This document shows positions 1 to 8,125 of a stretch of DNA of 64,000 nucleotides, in pieces (the first letter of the stretch is position 1; the number at the start of each line of letters is the position of its first letter). The DNA comes from Bradyrhizobium sp. BRP22 (GTDB lineage: Bacteria > Pseudomonadota > Alphaproteobacteria > Rhizobiales > Xanthobacteraceae). The notes under the pieces are model-generated. The model searched no databases and was not told the origin of the DNA. It saw nothing but the letters and a program-made list of their open reading frames with translations. The position numbers and the translations under genes are program-made. The stretch spans positions 1 through 64,000 of the forward strand of contig NZ_JADYVX010000032.1 in NCBI RefSeq assembly GCF_020194175.1, given 5' to 3'.

Positions 1-172
1 CATCGCGCAGGGAAAGCCGGAGTTGCTTCGGTTGACCTGTGGTCCTACCCCCGTGCTTTTTGTTGCACGGGGCCCACGGGTGCAACCGGCACCCGGCTTT
101 CCCTGCGCCCTCAGCTATCGAAGAGGGTGGAAAGTAAAGCAAACCTCGGGCGCATTGCGTCGCGAGAACGTT
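1..172. repeat. Dispersed repeat A, copy 1 (truncated by window edge)
   Basis: About 170 bp that reappear in reverse orientation at 40731-40900. The core (5-108) has 16-bp terminal inverted repeats: GCGCAGGGAAAGCCGG at 5-20 and its complement at 93-108. The interior carries the stretch reading CCCGTGCTTTTTGTTGCACGGG. Beyond the core, similarity continues with small changes to about 172. There is no coding sequence. It resembles the non-autonomous palindromic repeats common between Bradyrhizobium genes. The left edge may lie outside the window. Confidence 0.85.
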
Positions 173-208
173 AATTTGCGCCAGTGCCGCTGCATGGACT
201 CTCGTTAT

Positions 209-221
209 GTTATATTATAAC
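209..221. promoter_or_regulatory. Zur box upstream of the zinc uptake operon
   Basis: GTTATA-T-TATAAC is a perfect palindrome with 6-bp arms. It equals the core of the E. coli Zur consensus (GTTATANTATAAC). It lies 11 bp before the first start codon of the His-rich protein/znuCBA operon, so zinc-loaded Zur bound here should block transcription. The flanks also partly match the longer consensus. The zur gene itself is not in the window. Confidence 0.85.
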
Positions 222-232
222 GTCATTCCGAG

Positions 233-427
233 ATGACCCACGCGCATACCCATACCCACGACCACGTCCACACCCACGAGCATGCCCACAGCCACGGTGC
301 GGCAACACCGCATCCGGCGCAGGCGGCGACCTGGTCGATCCTGCGCATGACCGTCGCCGCGCGCCTTGCCGCGGCGCTCGCGGTCTGTGCCGTGCTCTGG
401 GCCTTCGTGCTCGTCGCGATGAGGTGA
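233..427 (+). CDS. Small His-rich single-span membrane protein, first gene of the zinc operon
   Basis: A 64-aa protein. Residues 1-22 alternate His with Thr, Ala, Asp, Val and Glu (ten His at every second position from residue 3), with another His at 27. A hydrophobic helix follows at about 40-62, ending in a single Arg. The start lies 11 bp after the Zur box and the stop is 3 bp before the znuC GTG, so it is translated with the transporter. The His array should bind Zn2+. A role as a zinc-buffering or delivery peptide at the inner membrane is inference. I do not recognise a named family. The ribosome site is weak. Function unknown, but the context strongly ties it to zinc. Confidence 0.8.
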   Translation: MTHAHTHTHDHVHTHEHAHSHGAATPHPAQAATWSILRMTVAARLAAALAVCAVLWAFVLVAMR

Positions 428-430
428 GCC

Positions 431-1183
431 GTGCCCGCACAACTGCAATTCCGCAACGTCACGCTCGGTTATGACCGCCACCCGGCGGTGCATCACCTCA
501 ACGGCGAGGTGGCCTCCGGCGCGCTGCTCGCGGTGATCGGTCCGAATGGCGCCGGCAAGTCGACGCTGTTGCGCGGCATCACCGGCATCCTGAAGCCGCT
601 GTCCGGCGCGATCCATCTCGGTGGTCTCGACCACAGGGACATCGCCTATCTGCCGCAGTCGGCCGAGATCGACCGCAGCTTTCCGATCTCGGTGTTCGAT
701 TTCGTCGGCACCGGACTGTGGCGCGGCATCGGCCTGTTCGGGGGCATCGGCAAGGACGCGCGCGAGAAGGTGCTCGCCGCGATCGCCGCGGTCGGCCTCA
801 ACGGCTTCGAGAACCGTCCGATCGGCACGCTCTCCGGCGGCCAGATGCAGCGCATGCTGTTCGCGCGGGTGCTGCTGCAGGATGCGCGATTGATCGTGCT
901 CGACGAGCCGTTCAACGCCATCGACACCAAGACCACCACCGACCTGCTGGCGCTGGTCAAGCGCTGGCACGGCGAGGGGCGCACGGTGCTGGCGGCGCTG
1001 CACGACCTCGACATGGTGCGCGCCAATTTCCCGGAAACGCTGCTGCTCGCGCGCGGGCCGGTGGCGTGGGGACCGACATCAGAGGTGCTGACGCCGGAGA
1101 ATCTCACGGTGGCGATGCGGATGTGCGAAGCCTTCGATGACCGCGCCGCCGCCTGTGCCGTGGATACCTCGCGCGCCGCCTGA
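431..1183 (+). CDS. znuC: Zinc ABC transporter, ATP-binding protein ZnuC
   Basis: A 250-aa ABC ATPase that would power high-affinity zinc import with ZnuB and ZnuA. Visible motifs are Walker A GPNGAGKST (37-45), Q-loop Gln about 76, signature LSGGQ (134-138), Walker B LIVLDEP (154-160) and H-loop His191. The start is GTG, 3 bp after the stop of the His-rich gene. Length and motif order fit the metal-type (Mn/Zn/Fe) subfamily. Assignment to zinc rather than manganese rests on the Zur box upstream and the CobW-type chaperone gene downstream. The 3' end is followed by a dispersed repeat that separates it from znuB. Confidence 0.93.
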   Translation: MPAQLQFRNVTLGYDRHPAVHHLNGEVASGALLAVIGPNGAGKSTLLRGITGILKPLSGAIHLGGLDHRDIAYLPQSAEIDRSFPISVFDFVGTGLWRGIGLFGGIGKDAREKVLAAIAAVGLNGFENRPIGTLSGGQMQRMLFARVLLQDARLIVLDEPFNAIDTKTTTDLLALVKRWHGEGRTVLAALHDLDMVRANFPETLLLARGPVAWGPTSEVLTPENLTVAMRMCEAFDDRAAACAVDTSRAA

Positions 1184-1224
1184 AGCATGATGAGAGTCAA
1201 ATTGCACCCGCAACGCCCGCTGCG

Positions 1225-1403
1225 CTCCCTCTCCCGCTTGCGGGAGAGGGTCGGGGTGAGGGTGTCTCCACGATGGGACTACCGTGGGGAGAGAGCCCTC
1301 ACCCGGCGCTACGCCACAGCCGAAGCACGCTTCGGCGTCTCTCAGGAACGGCCGCAAGGCGGCCTTTGCCTCCCTCGCAAGCGGGAGAGGTGAAGTGAAC
1401 TCG
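1225..1403. repeat. Dispersed repeat B, copy 1, overlapping the znuB start
   Basis: An intergenic repeat with the hairpin CTCTCCCGCTTGCGGGAGAG at its left end and GCGGGAGAGG at its right end. Between them is the GGGTGAGGGTGTCTCC / GAGAGAGCCCTCACCC pair. Related copies lie at 17193-17324 and 18540-18727 (opposite orientation). The last 23 bases (1381-1403) are identical to 17302-17324 except for one G/A change. They contain the Shine-Dalgarno sequence and GTG start of znuB. Confidence 0.85.
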
Positions 1404-2273
1404 CTGCTGACTGACGCGCTGATCGCGCCCTTCACCGAGTTCGAGTTCATGCGCCGCGCGCTCGCGGCCGTGGTCGCGCTGTCGCTCGGCGCAGCGCCGA
1501 TCGGCGTGTTCCTGATGCTGCGGCGGATGAGCCTGGTTGGCGATGCCATGGCGCATGCGATCCTGCCGGGGGCGGCGATCGGCTTCCTGCTCTCCGGGCT
1601 CAATCTGTTCGCGATGACGGTGGGCGGCCTGGTCGCAGGCTTCGCGGTGGCATTGCTGGCCGGCCTCGTCGCCCGCAACACCGAGCTGAAGGAGGACGCT
1701 TCGCTCGCGACCTTTTATCTGGTCTCGCTGGCGCTCGGCGTCACCATCGTTTCGATCAAGGGCACCAACATCGACCTCTTGCACGTGCTGTTCGGCGACA
1801 TCCTCGCGATGGACAACCAGACGCTGCTGGTGATCACCTTCAACGCCACCATCACGCTGCTGGTGCTCGCGGTGATCTATCGGCCGCTGGTCATCGAATG
1901 CGTCGATCCGGTGTTCCTGCGTACCGTCAGCCGCGCCGGCGCGCCGGCGCATCTGGCGTTCCTGGCGCTGGTCGTGGTCAACCTCGTCAACGGCTTTCAT
2001 GGGCTCGGCACGCTGCTCGGCGTCGGACTGATGATCCTGCCGGCCGGCATCGCGCGGTTCTGGTCGCGCGACATCACCGGCATGATCTGCATCGCGGTCG
2101 CTAGCGCGATCCTTTCGGGCTACGCCGGGCTGGTGCTGTCGTTCCAGACCCGGATTCCCTCAGGCCCCGCGATCATCCTGGTCGCCGCCGGGCTCTATCT
2201 GGGCTCGCTCCTGTTCGGCAATGTCGGCGGGCTGGTCCGCCAGTTGTTCCCCGGCCGGCATCTGGAGGCGTAG
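1395..2273 (+). CDS. znuB: Zinc ABC transporter, permease ZnuB
   Basis: A 292-aa polytopic permease of the ABC-3 (metal) family with about seven to eight hydrophobic helices. It carries the typical motif RRMSLVGDAMAHAILPGAA early in the protein. The start chosen is GTG 1395. It is preceded by GGAGAGG at good spacing and gives the normal N-terminus (NSLLTDALIAPF, then FEFMRRAL). An in-frame extension back to 1284 is repeat sequence, and an internal ATG at 1449 is a poorer alternative. The start region lies in dispersed repeat B. Six bases separate its stop from the znuA ATG. It forms the membrane channel for zinc with ZnuC. Confidence 0.92.
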   Translation: MNSLLTDALIAPFTEFEFMRRALAAVVALSLGAAPIGVFLMLRRMSLVGDAMAHAILPGAAIGFLLSGLNLFAMTVGGLVAGFAVALLAGLVARNTELKEDASLATFYLVSLALGVTIVSIKGTNIDLLHVLFGDILAMDNQTLLVITFNATITLLVLAVIYRPLVIECVDPVFLRTVSRAGAPAHLAFLALVVVNLVNGFHGLGTLLGVGLMILPAGIARFWSRDITGMICIAVASAILSGYAGLVLSFQTRIPSGPAIILVAAGLYLGSLLFGNVGGLVRQLFPGRHLEA

Positions 2274-2278
2274 CGGCA

Positions 2279-3151
2279 ATGCGACGGTGGTTCTGGCTCG
2301 CGCTGCTCGCGCTCGCTACGCTTGCTGGTCCGGCGCGCGCGCAGGATCGTCTCAAGGTGGTCGCGAGCTTCTCGATCGTGGCCGATTTCGTGCGCAATGT
2401 CGGCGGCGACGGCGTCGACGTGGCGATGCTGGTTGGCCCGGACGGCGATGCCCACGTGTACCGGCCGACGCCGACGGACGCCAAAAAGGTCGCGGAAGCG
2501 AAGCTGCTCGTCATCAATGGCTTCGGGCTGGAGGGCTGGCTGTCGCGGCTCGTGCAATCCGCCGGCGGCAAGGCGACCATCGTTACGGCCACCAGCGGGA
2601 TCTCGCCGCTCAAACTCGGCTCGGCGGCCGATCCGCACGCTTGGCAGTCGGTTGCCAACGCCAGGATCTATGTCGCCAACATTCGCGACGCGCTCGCCGC
2701 CGCGAGCCCGGCAAACGCGGCCGCCTTTCGCGCCAATGCGGATAGCTATCTGGCGCAGCTCGACGCGCTGGACAGCGAAGTGCGGCAGGCGGTCGCGACG
2801 ATCCCGGAGGCGCGCCGCAAGGTGATCTCGACCCACCGTGCCTTCGGCTATTTCGCAGCCGCCTATGGCATCGAGTTCATTGCCCCGATCGGGGTCTCGA
2901 CCGAGTCCGAGCCCAGCGCCCGCGATATCGCAGGGATCATCACCCAGATCAAAAAGACGAAAATTCCGGCGATTTTTCTCGAAAATGTCAGCGATCCCCG
3001 GCTGATCCAGCGGATTGCGGACGAGACCGGGGCCAGGATCGGCGGGACCCTCTATTCGGACAGTCTCACTGCCGAAAACGGCGAAGCACCCACTTACATT
3101 GCCATGGTAAGGCACAATATAAAGGCCCTGACCAGCGCGCTCGGCCACTAG
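2279..3151 (+). CDS. znuA: Zinc ABC transporter, periplasmic binding protein ZnuA
   Basis: A 290-aa cluster A-I (TroA/ZnuA) binding protein with a signal peptide (hydrophobic 3-17, cleavage near ARA at 19-21). Probable metal ligands are His59 (GDAHVYRPTP), His120 (DPHAW), His186 (STHRAFGY) and Asp261 (YSDSL). It lacks the His-rich loop seen in many ZnuA proteins. The His function may instead be supplied by the small protein encoded first in this operon. It begins 6 bp after znuB. Manganese as substrate cannot be excluded from the protein alone, but the Zur box argues for zinc. Confidence 0.92.
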   Translation: MRRWFWLALLALATLAGPARAQDRLKVVASFSIVADFVRNVGGDGVDVAMLVGPDGDAHVYRPTPTDAKKVAEAKLLVINGFGLEGWLSRLVQSAGGKATIVTATSGISPLKLGSAADPHAWQSVANARIYVANIRDALAAASPANAAAFRANADSYLAQLDALDSEVRQAVATIPEARRKVISTHRAFGYFAAAYGIEFIAPIGVSTESEPSARDIAGIITQIKKTKIPAIFLENVSDPRLIQRIADETGARIGGTLYSDSLTAENGEAPTYIAMVRHNIKALTSALGH

Positions 3152-3210
3152 GGCGGGGGCCCTCCCTGCCGGCCCGGGCAGCGCTTCTTTAGTTCCGCCC
3201 CGGAGTCGCC

Positions 3211-4263
3211 ATGCCAGAACCTTCTTCGCAAAAGATCCCTGTGACCGTGCTGACGGGCTATCTCGGCGCCGGCAAGACCACGCTGCTCAACCGCATCCTG
3301 TCCGAGAACCACGGCAAGAAATACGCCGTCATCGTCAACGAATTCGGCGAGATCGGCATCGACAACGACCTGATCATCGGGGCCGACGAGGAAGTGTTCG
3401 AGATGAACAACGGCTGCATCTGCTGCACCGTTCGCGGCGACCTCGTCCGCATCATGGACGGGCTGATGAAGCGCAAGGGCAAGTTCGATGCCATCATCGT
3501 CGAGACCACGGGCCTCGCCGATCCGGCGCCGGTGGCCCAGACCTTCTTCGTCGACGAGGACGTGCAGAAGAACGCTCGGCTCGACGCCGTCGTCACCGTG
3601 GCCGACGCCAAATGGCTCAGCGACCGGCTGAAGGATGCGCCCGAGGCCAAAAACCAGATCGCGTTCGCCGACGTCATCGTGCTGAACAAGACCGACCTCG
3701 TGTCAAAGCCGGAGCTCGCCGAGGTCGAGGCCCGCATCCGCGGCATCAACCCCTATGCCAAGTTGCATCGGACCGAGCGTTGCAAGGTGGAACTTGCCGA
3801 CGTGCTGGAGCGCGGCGCCTTCGACCTCGACCGCATCCTCGACATCGAGCCGGATTTCCTGGAAGCCGACGAGCATGATCATGACCACGATCACGATCAT
3901 CATCACCATGGCCACGACCATCACCACCATGACCACGGCCACGGCCTGAAGCATTACCACGACGAGGACATGCAATCGCTGTCGCTGCGCACGGACAAGC
4001 CGCTCGACCCCACGAAATTCATGCCGTGGCTGCAGAACCTGGTCGCGACCGAAGGCCAGAAGATCCTGCGCTCCAAAGGCATCCTTGCCTTTGCCGGCGA
4101 CGACGACCGCTACGTGTTCCAGGGCGTCCACATGATGCTGGAGGGCGACCATCAGCGGCAGTGGAGGGAGGACGAGCCCCGCGAGAGCCGGCTGGTCTTC
4201 ATCGGCCGCGAATTGCCGGAACAGGCGATCCGCGACGGCTTCGAGCGCTGCATCGTCTCGTGA
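3211..4263 (+). CDS. CobW/COG0523-family GTP-dependent zinc metallochaperone
   Basis: A 350-aa G3E GTPase. Walker A is GYLGAGKTT (16-24), the metal-binding CxCC motif is at 69-72 (GCICC), and the guanine motif NKTD is at 159-162. A His-rich linker at 221-250 holds about 17 His, and a CobW C-terminal domain follows. COG0523 proteins move zinc (or cobalt) to client enzymes, often under Zur control. The position directly behind znuCBA supports zinc. No second Zur box is visible in the 59-bp gap, so it may be co-transcribed. Its stop overlaps the ATG of the WD40 gene by one base. Confidence 0.9.
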   Translation: MPEPSSQKIPVTVLTGYLGAGKTTLLNRILSENHGKKYAVIVNEFGEIGIDNDLIIGADEEVFEMNNGCICCTVRGDLVRIMDGLMKRKGKFDAIIVETTGLADPAPVAQTFFVDEDVQKNARLDAVVTVADAKWLSDRLKDAPEAKNQIAFADVIVLNKTDLVSKPELAEVEARIRGINPYAKLHRTERCKVELADVLERGAFDLDRILDIEPDFLEADEHDHDHDHDHHHHGHDHHHHDHGHGLKHYHDEDMQSLSLRTDKPLDPTKFMPWLQNLVATEGQKILRSKGILAFAGDDDRYVFQGVHMMLEGDHQRQWREDEPRESRLVFIGRELPEQAIRDGFERCIVS

Positions 4264-5279
4264 TGAGCGAGTTCGATCCGGGCGAAGTGCCCTCCATCGC
4301 TTCGATGACCGATCAGGTGCGGCCGGTGCCGTTGGGCATGGCCGTCACCGCGGTGCATTTCCTCGGCGACACCGCCCACTTCATCGGCGCCGAGGAGAAT
4401 GTCGCTGTCGTCAGCGCGGAGGGCGAGGTCTCGCAGACGCCGGTGCATGGCGGCGCGATCCTCTGCTCCGCGTGTGATGGCGAGCGCATCGTCATGGGCG
4501 GTGACGACGGCAAGCTGGTCGCGCTCAACGCCAAGGGCGAGGTCTCGACCTTGGCGACGGACCCGAAGCGGCGCTGGATCGACACCGTGGCTCTGCATCC
4601 CGATGGCGCGGTGGCGTGGTCGGTCGGCAAGACTGCCTTCGTGCGTCCGGCCAAGGGGGAGGAAAAATCCTTCGATGCGCCGTCCACCGTCGGCGGTCTG
4701 GCGTTCGCGCCAAAGGGCTTGCGGCTGGCGATCGCCCATTATGGCGGCGCGACGCTGTGGTTTCCCAATATGGCGGCCAAACCGGAATTCCTGGAATGGG
4801 CCGGCTCGCATCACGCCGTCACCTTCAGCCCGGACAACAAGTTCCTGGTCACCGCGATGCACGAGCCGGCGCTGCATGGCTGGCGGCTCGCCGACAACAG
4901 GCACATGCGGATGAGCGGCTATCCCGGCCGGGTGCGGTCGATGTCGTGGAGCGCCGGCGGCAAGGGGCTTGCCACCTCGGGGGCGGAGACCGTGATCATC
5001 TGGCCCTTCACCTCCAAGGACGGCCCGATGGGCAAGCAGCCGGGCATGCTGGCGCCGTTGCAGGCGCGCGTCGCGGTCGTCGCCTGCCACCCGAAGGACG
5101 ACATCCTGGCCGCCGGCTATGGTGACGGCACCGTGCTGATGGTGCGGATCGAGGATGGCGCCGAGATCCTGCTCCGTCCGAACAAAGGCGCAGCGATTTC
5201 CGCGCTGGCCTGGAACGCCAAGGGTACGCTATTGGCATTCGCGGACGAAGACGGCGACGGGGGTCTGCTCGCGTTTTAA
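4263..5279 (+). CDS. WD40-repeat beta-propeller protein
   Basis: A 338-aa protein built of degenerate WD40 repeats. These show recurring blocks such as DGERIVMGGDDGKLVAL, VALHPDGAVAWS, FSPDNKFLVTAMHEPALHGW and KGLATSGAETVIIWPF, enough for about seven blades. There is no signal peptide, so it is cytosolic. It starts at 4263 (TGATG overlap with the CobW-type gene), so the two are translationally coupled. Some in-frame sequence precedes this start but lies inside the upstream gene. The coupling suggests it assists the metallochaperone, perhaps as a scaffold. That is inference, as no enzyme motif is present. Confidence 0.85.
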   Translation: MSEFDPGEVPSIASMTDQVRPVPLGMAVTAVHFLGDTAHFIGAEENVAVVSAEGEVSQTPVHGGAILCSACDGERIVMGGDDGKLVALNAKGEVSTLATDPKRRWIDTVALHPDGAVAWSVGKTAFVRPAKGEEKSFDAPSTVGGLAFAPKGLRLAIAHYGGATLWFPNMAAKPEFLEWAGSHHAVTFSPDNKFLVTAMHEPALHGWRLADNRHMRMSGYPGRVRSMSWSAGGKGLATSGAETVIIWPFTSKDGPMGKQPGMLAPLQARVAVVACHPKDDILAAGYGDGTVLMVRIEDGAEILLRPNKGAAISALAWNAKGTLLAFADEDGDGGLLAF

Positions 5280-5313
5280 TCGCCCTGTCGTGTCCAAGCC
5301 GTATTGAGGGGGC

Positions 5314-6030
5314 ATGCGGTTTCTGACGACCTTCCAGCTCGCCGATTTCTTCGACACGCTGATGAGCCTGACCACAGCCTTCGTGCTGGGCACGCTGATC
5401 GGCGCCGAACGGCAGTATCGGCAGCGCACCGCGGGCTTGCGCACCAACGTGCTGGTTGCGGTCGGAGCGGCGGCATTCGTCGATCTCGCGATGCGGCTGT
5501 CGGGGGCGGACGGCGCCGTGCGGGTGATCGCCTATGTCGTGTCTGGCATCGGCTTCCTCGGCGCCGGCGTCATCATGAAGCAGGGCATGGATGTGCGCGG
5601 GCTCAATACGGCGGCGACCTTGTGGACGTCTGCCGCGGTCGGCTCCTGCGCCGGCGCCGATATGGAGGCGCAAGCCGCGGCGCTCACCGTGTTCATCCTC
5701 GCCGGCAATACGCTGCTGCGGCCGCTGGTGAATGCCATCAACCGCATTCCGCTCGACGAGCGGGCGTCGGAAGCGACCTACTATTTCAAGCTCGCGGTGA
5801 CGACCGAAGCCCTGCCCGACATGCGTGACCAGCTCGTGGAAAAGCTCGAAGCCGCGAGCTACCCGGTTGCCGATGTCGAGGTCCAGGAGGTCGGCGACGA
5901 TCTGCTGGAGATCGTGGCGAGGCTGGTGAGCACGTCGGTCAATCCCAACGAACTGAATGCCGTCGTCGTCGACCTGCAGCGCCAGGCGGGCGTCCGCCAC
6001 GCCACCTGGGAGGTCAACACCGCCGATTAG
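5314..6030 (+). CDS. MgtC/SapB-family membrane protein
   Basis: A 238-aa protein. The N-terminal half has four to five hydrophobic helices with the MgtC hallmarks GTLIGAERQ, GLRTNVLVAVGAA, GIGFLGAGVI and the LNTAATLWTSAAVG block. The C-terminal half (about 150-238) is a soluble ACT-like domain, as in long MgtC proteins. In pathogens MgtC acts in low-Mg2+ adaptation and inhibits the F1Fo ATP synthase; the role here is not known. It sits 34 bp after the WD40 gene on the same strand. It may share a metal-stress theme with the zinc genes, but no regulator site is visible. Confidence 0.88.
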   Translation: MRFLTTFQLADFFDTLMSLTTAFVLGTLIGAERQYRQRTAGLRTNVLVAVGAAAFVDLAMRLSGADGAVRVIAYVVSGIGFLGAGVIMKQGMDVRGLNTAATLWTSAAVGSCAGADMEAQAAALTVFILAGNTLLRPLVNAINRIPLDERASEATYYFKLAVTTEALPDMRDQLVEKLEAASYPVADVEVQEVGDDLLEIVARLVSTSVNPNELNAVVVDLQRQAGVRHATWEVNTAD

Positions 6031-6194
6031 GGCTCGAGCACCGGCTAGTCTTCCAACAGGTCGGCAATGACCAATCGCAATTGCGTAAATCGCTGCAAAC
6101 CAGATATCACGCAATAGCATCTGCGAAGGGCGGCTCTCGGAGCTTCCACGCTTGCATGCGCCAGGCCGGCGCGGTTCCCCTTGCCCCTACGCGC

Positions 6195-6219
6195 GGAACC
6201 AGGGCTCGCCGGGATCGTT
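6195..6219 (+). promoter_or_regulatory. EcfG-type general stress promoter
   Basis: GGAAC (6195-6199), exactly 16 bp, then CGTT (6216-6219). This matches the alphaproteobacterial EcfG/sigma-EcfG consensus GGAAC-N16/17-CGTT. The start codon of the small membrane protein at 6253 is 33 bp further on, a suitable leader length. It predicts induction by the PhyR-NepR-EcfG general stress response. The rest of the 6031-6252 gap shows nothing else I can support. Confidence 0.65.
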
Positions 6220-6252
6220 GACCCCGCGAACAATTGAGGCGGGTAGAACGAA

Positions 6253-6582
6253 ATGGCGACCGGCAAGCAGCGCAGCTATCGGAAGGATCTTCTGATCGCA
6301 TCCGTCCTGTTTGTGGGCGGACTTGTGATATCGGGCGTTTCGCTGGTCGAGATCGCCGCGCGCCAATCCCAAGAGATGGCGCAGGCGACGCCGCCGGTGC
6401 ACTCCTCCCCGCCCAATCCGCAGGCCAAACCGGCCGAATCAAAGCCCGGTGGTGAGCGTCCGACCACGCCGGCGCCCGAACCCGCGCGTCCTGATCCGGA
6501 CGCGCAGAAGACCGGGGCGCAGCCCGCGCTCCCGCCAGCGCCGGCGGAAAAGACAGCGCCGCCGGTCCAGCAGAAGAAATAG
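6253..6582 (+). CDS. Small Pro-rich membrane protein, probable general-stress gene
   Basis: A 109-aa protein. A short basic N-terminus (KQRSYRKD) is followed by one hydrophobic helix at about 13-34. The remaining 75 residues are almost entirely Pro, Ala, Lys, Glu and Gln (low complexity). The topology suggests a short cytoplasmic anchor with an extended periplasmic tail. The EcfG-type promoter just upstream suggests stress induction. There is no recognised domain and the function is unknown. The gene is isolated on its strand, with the convergent hss gene downstream. Confidence 0.7.
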   Translation: MATGKQRSYRKDLLIASVLFVGGLVISGVSLVEIAARQSQEMAQATPPVHSSPPNPQAKPAESKPGGERPTTPAPEPARPDPDAQKTGAQPALPPAPAEKTAPPVQQKK

Positions 6583-6647
6583 CCGCAGTCATTCCGAGCG
6601 CGGTGCTGTCCATCGTCCCAGAATGACGAGAGGGGAACGCGCCGCCT

Positions 6648-8081
6648 TCAGCGCACCAGGATGTTCCGGAACTGCCAGGGATCGGAGGTGTCGATATCCT
6701 CCGGGAACAGGCCGGGCCGGTCGGTGAGCGGGGTCCAGTCGGTGTAGAAACCCTTTACTGGGCCAAGATACGGCCGCTGGATTTCCAGGCAGCGGTGGAA
6801 ATCCAGCTCGTCGGCTTCGACGATGCCGGCTTCCGGATTTTCCAACGCCCAGACCATGCCTGCGAGCACGGCCGAGGACACCTGCATGCCGGTCGCGTTC
6901 TGGTAGGGCGCAATGCGGCGGGTCTCCTCGATCGAGAGCTGAGAGCCATACCAATAGGCGTTCTTGGCGTGGCCGTAGAGCAATACGCCGAGCTCGTCGA
7001 TGCCGTCCTCGATCTCGTTCTCATCAAGGATGTGCCATTTCGGCTGCATCCGCCCGGCAGCGCCGAACATCTCGTGCAGCGACAGCACGGCGTCGTTCGC
7101 CGGGTGATAGGCGTAGTGGCAGGTCGGGCGATAGATCACCTTCTCGCCGTCGCGCACGGTGAAATAATCCGCGATCGAGATCGACTCGTTGTGGGTGACG
7201 AGGAAACCGTATTGCGCGCCGGGCGTCGGGCACCAGGAGCGCACGCGGGTGTTGGCGCCGGGCTGCTGCAGATAGATCGCGGCCCGGCAGCCATGCGCGT
7301 GCGTGCGGCCATTTTCCGGCATCCACTTCTCGTTCGTGCCCCAGCCGAGCTCGGCCGGCTGTAGTCCTTCGGAGACGAAGCCCTCGACCGACCAGGTGTT
7401 GACGAACACGTTCATCGGCTTCGGCTTCTTGGAACGCTGGGTGTCACGCTCGGCGATATGGATGCCCTTGACGCCGAGCTTGTGGGCGAGCTGGCCCCAG
7501 CCCTCGCGGCTCTTCGGCTCGTTGAATTCGATACCGGTGTCGCGGGCGATGTCGAGCAGCGCCTGCTTCACGAACCACGACACCATGCCGGGATTGGCGC
7601 CGCAGGTGGAGACCGCGGTGGTACCGCCCGGGCTCTTGCGCTTGGCCGCGAGCAGTGTCTCGCGCAGCGCGTAGTTCGAGCGTGCTTCGGTGCCGATGTT
7701 CTTATCGAAATAGAATCCGGCCCACGGCTCGATCACGGTGTCGATATAGAGCGCGCCGATCTCACGGCACAGCGTCATGATGTCGACCGAAGAGGTGTCG
7801 ACCGAGAGGTTGACGCAAAAGCCCTGGCCGCCGCCGGCGGTGAGCAGCGGTACCAGCAATTCGCGATAGTTGTCGCGGGTGACGCCTTGCTTGATGAAGC
7901 GCACGCCATGCTTTTTGGCGAGCTCGCCGTCCTCGTGCGGATCGATGATGACAAAGCGCGACTTGTCATAGTCGAAATGCCGCTCGATCAGGGGCAGCGT
8001 GCCTTTGCCGATCGAGCCGAAGCCGATCATGACAATGGGGCCGGAAATCTTTGCGTGGATCTGCGAGGAGGGGCTCATCAT
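6648..8081 (-). CDS. hss: Homospermidine synthase
   Basis: A 477-aa NAD-dependent enzyme that makes sym-homospermidine from putrescine. A Rossmann motif GFGSIG is at 20-25. Later blocks typical of bacterial HSS include DTVIEPWAGFYFD, STCGANPGMVSWFVKQAL, GWGTNEKW and PTCHYAYHP. The length matches the family. The start may be the first or second of two adjacent Met codons; GGAG lies just upstream. It is the last gene of a minus-strand cluster that begins with an ornithine/lysine decarboxylase, which would supply putrescine. Homospermidine is a major polyamine of rhizobia. Confidence 0.95.
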   Translation of the reverse strand: MMSPSSQIHAKISGPIVMIGFGSIGKGTLPLIERHFDYDKSRFVIIDPHEDGELAKKHGVRFIKQGVTRDNYRELLVPLLTAGGGQGFCVNLSVDTSSVDIMTLCREIGALYIDTVIEPWAGFYFDKNIGTEARSNYALRETLLAAKRKSPGGTTAVSTCGANPGMVSWFVKQALLDIARDTGIEFNEPKSREGWGQLAHKLGVKGIHIAERDTQRSKKPKPMNVFVNTWSVEGFVSEGLQPAELGWGTNEKWMPENGRTHAHGCRAAIYLQQPGANTRVRSWCPTPGAQYGFLVTHNESISIADYFTVRDGEKVIYRPTCHYAYHPANDAVLSLHEMFGAAGRMQPKWHILDENEIEDGIDELGVLLYGHAKNAYWYGSQLSIEETRRIAPYQNATGMQVSSAVLAGMVWALENPEAGIVEADELDFHRCLEIQRPYLGPVKGFYTDWTPLTDRPGLFPEDIDTSDPWQFRNILVR

Positions 8082-8125
8082 TTTCTCCAGGAGACGGCTC
8101 GAGCGGGTGGATGGTTGTTAATGGA

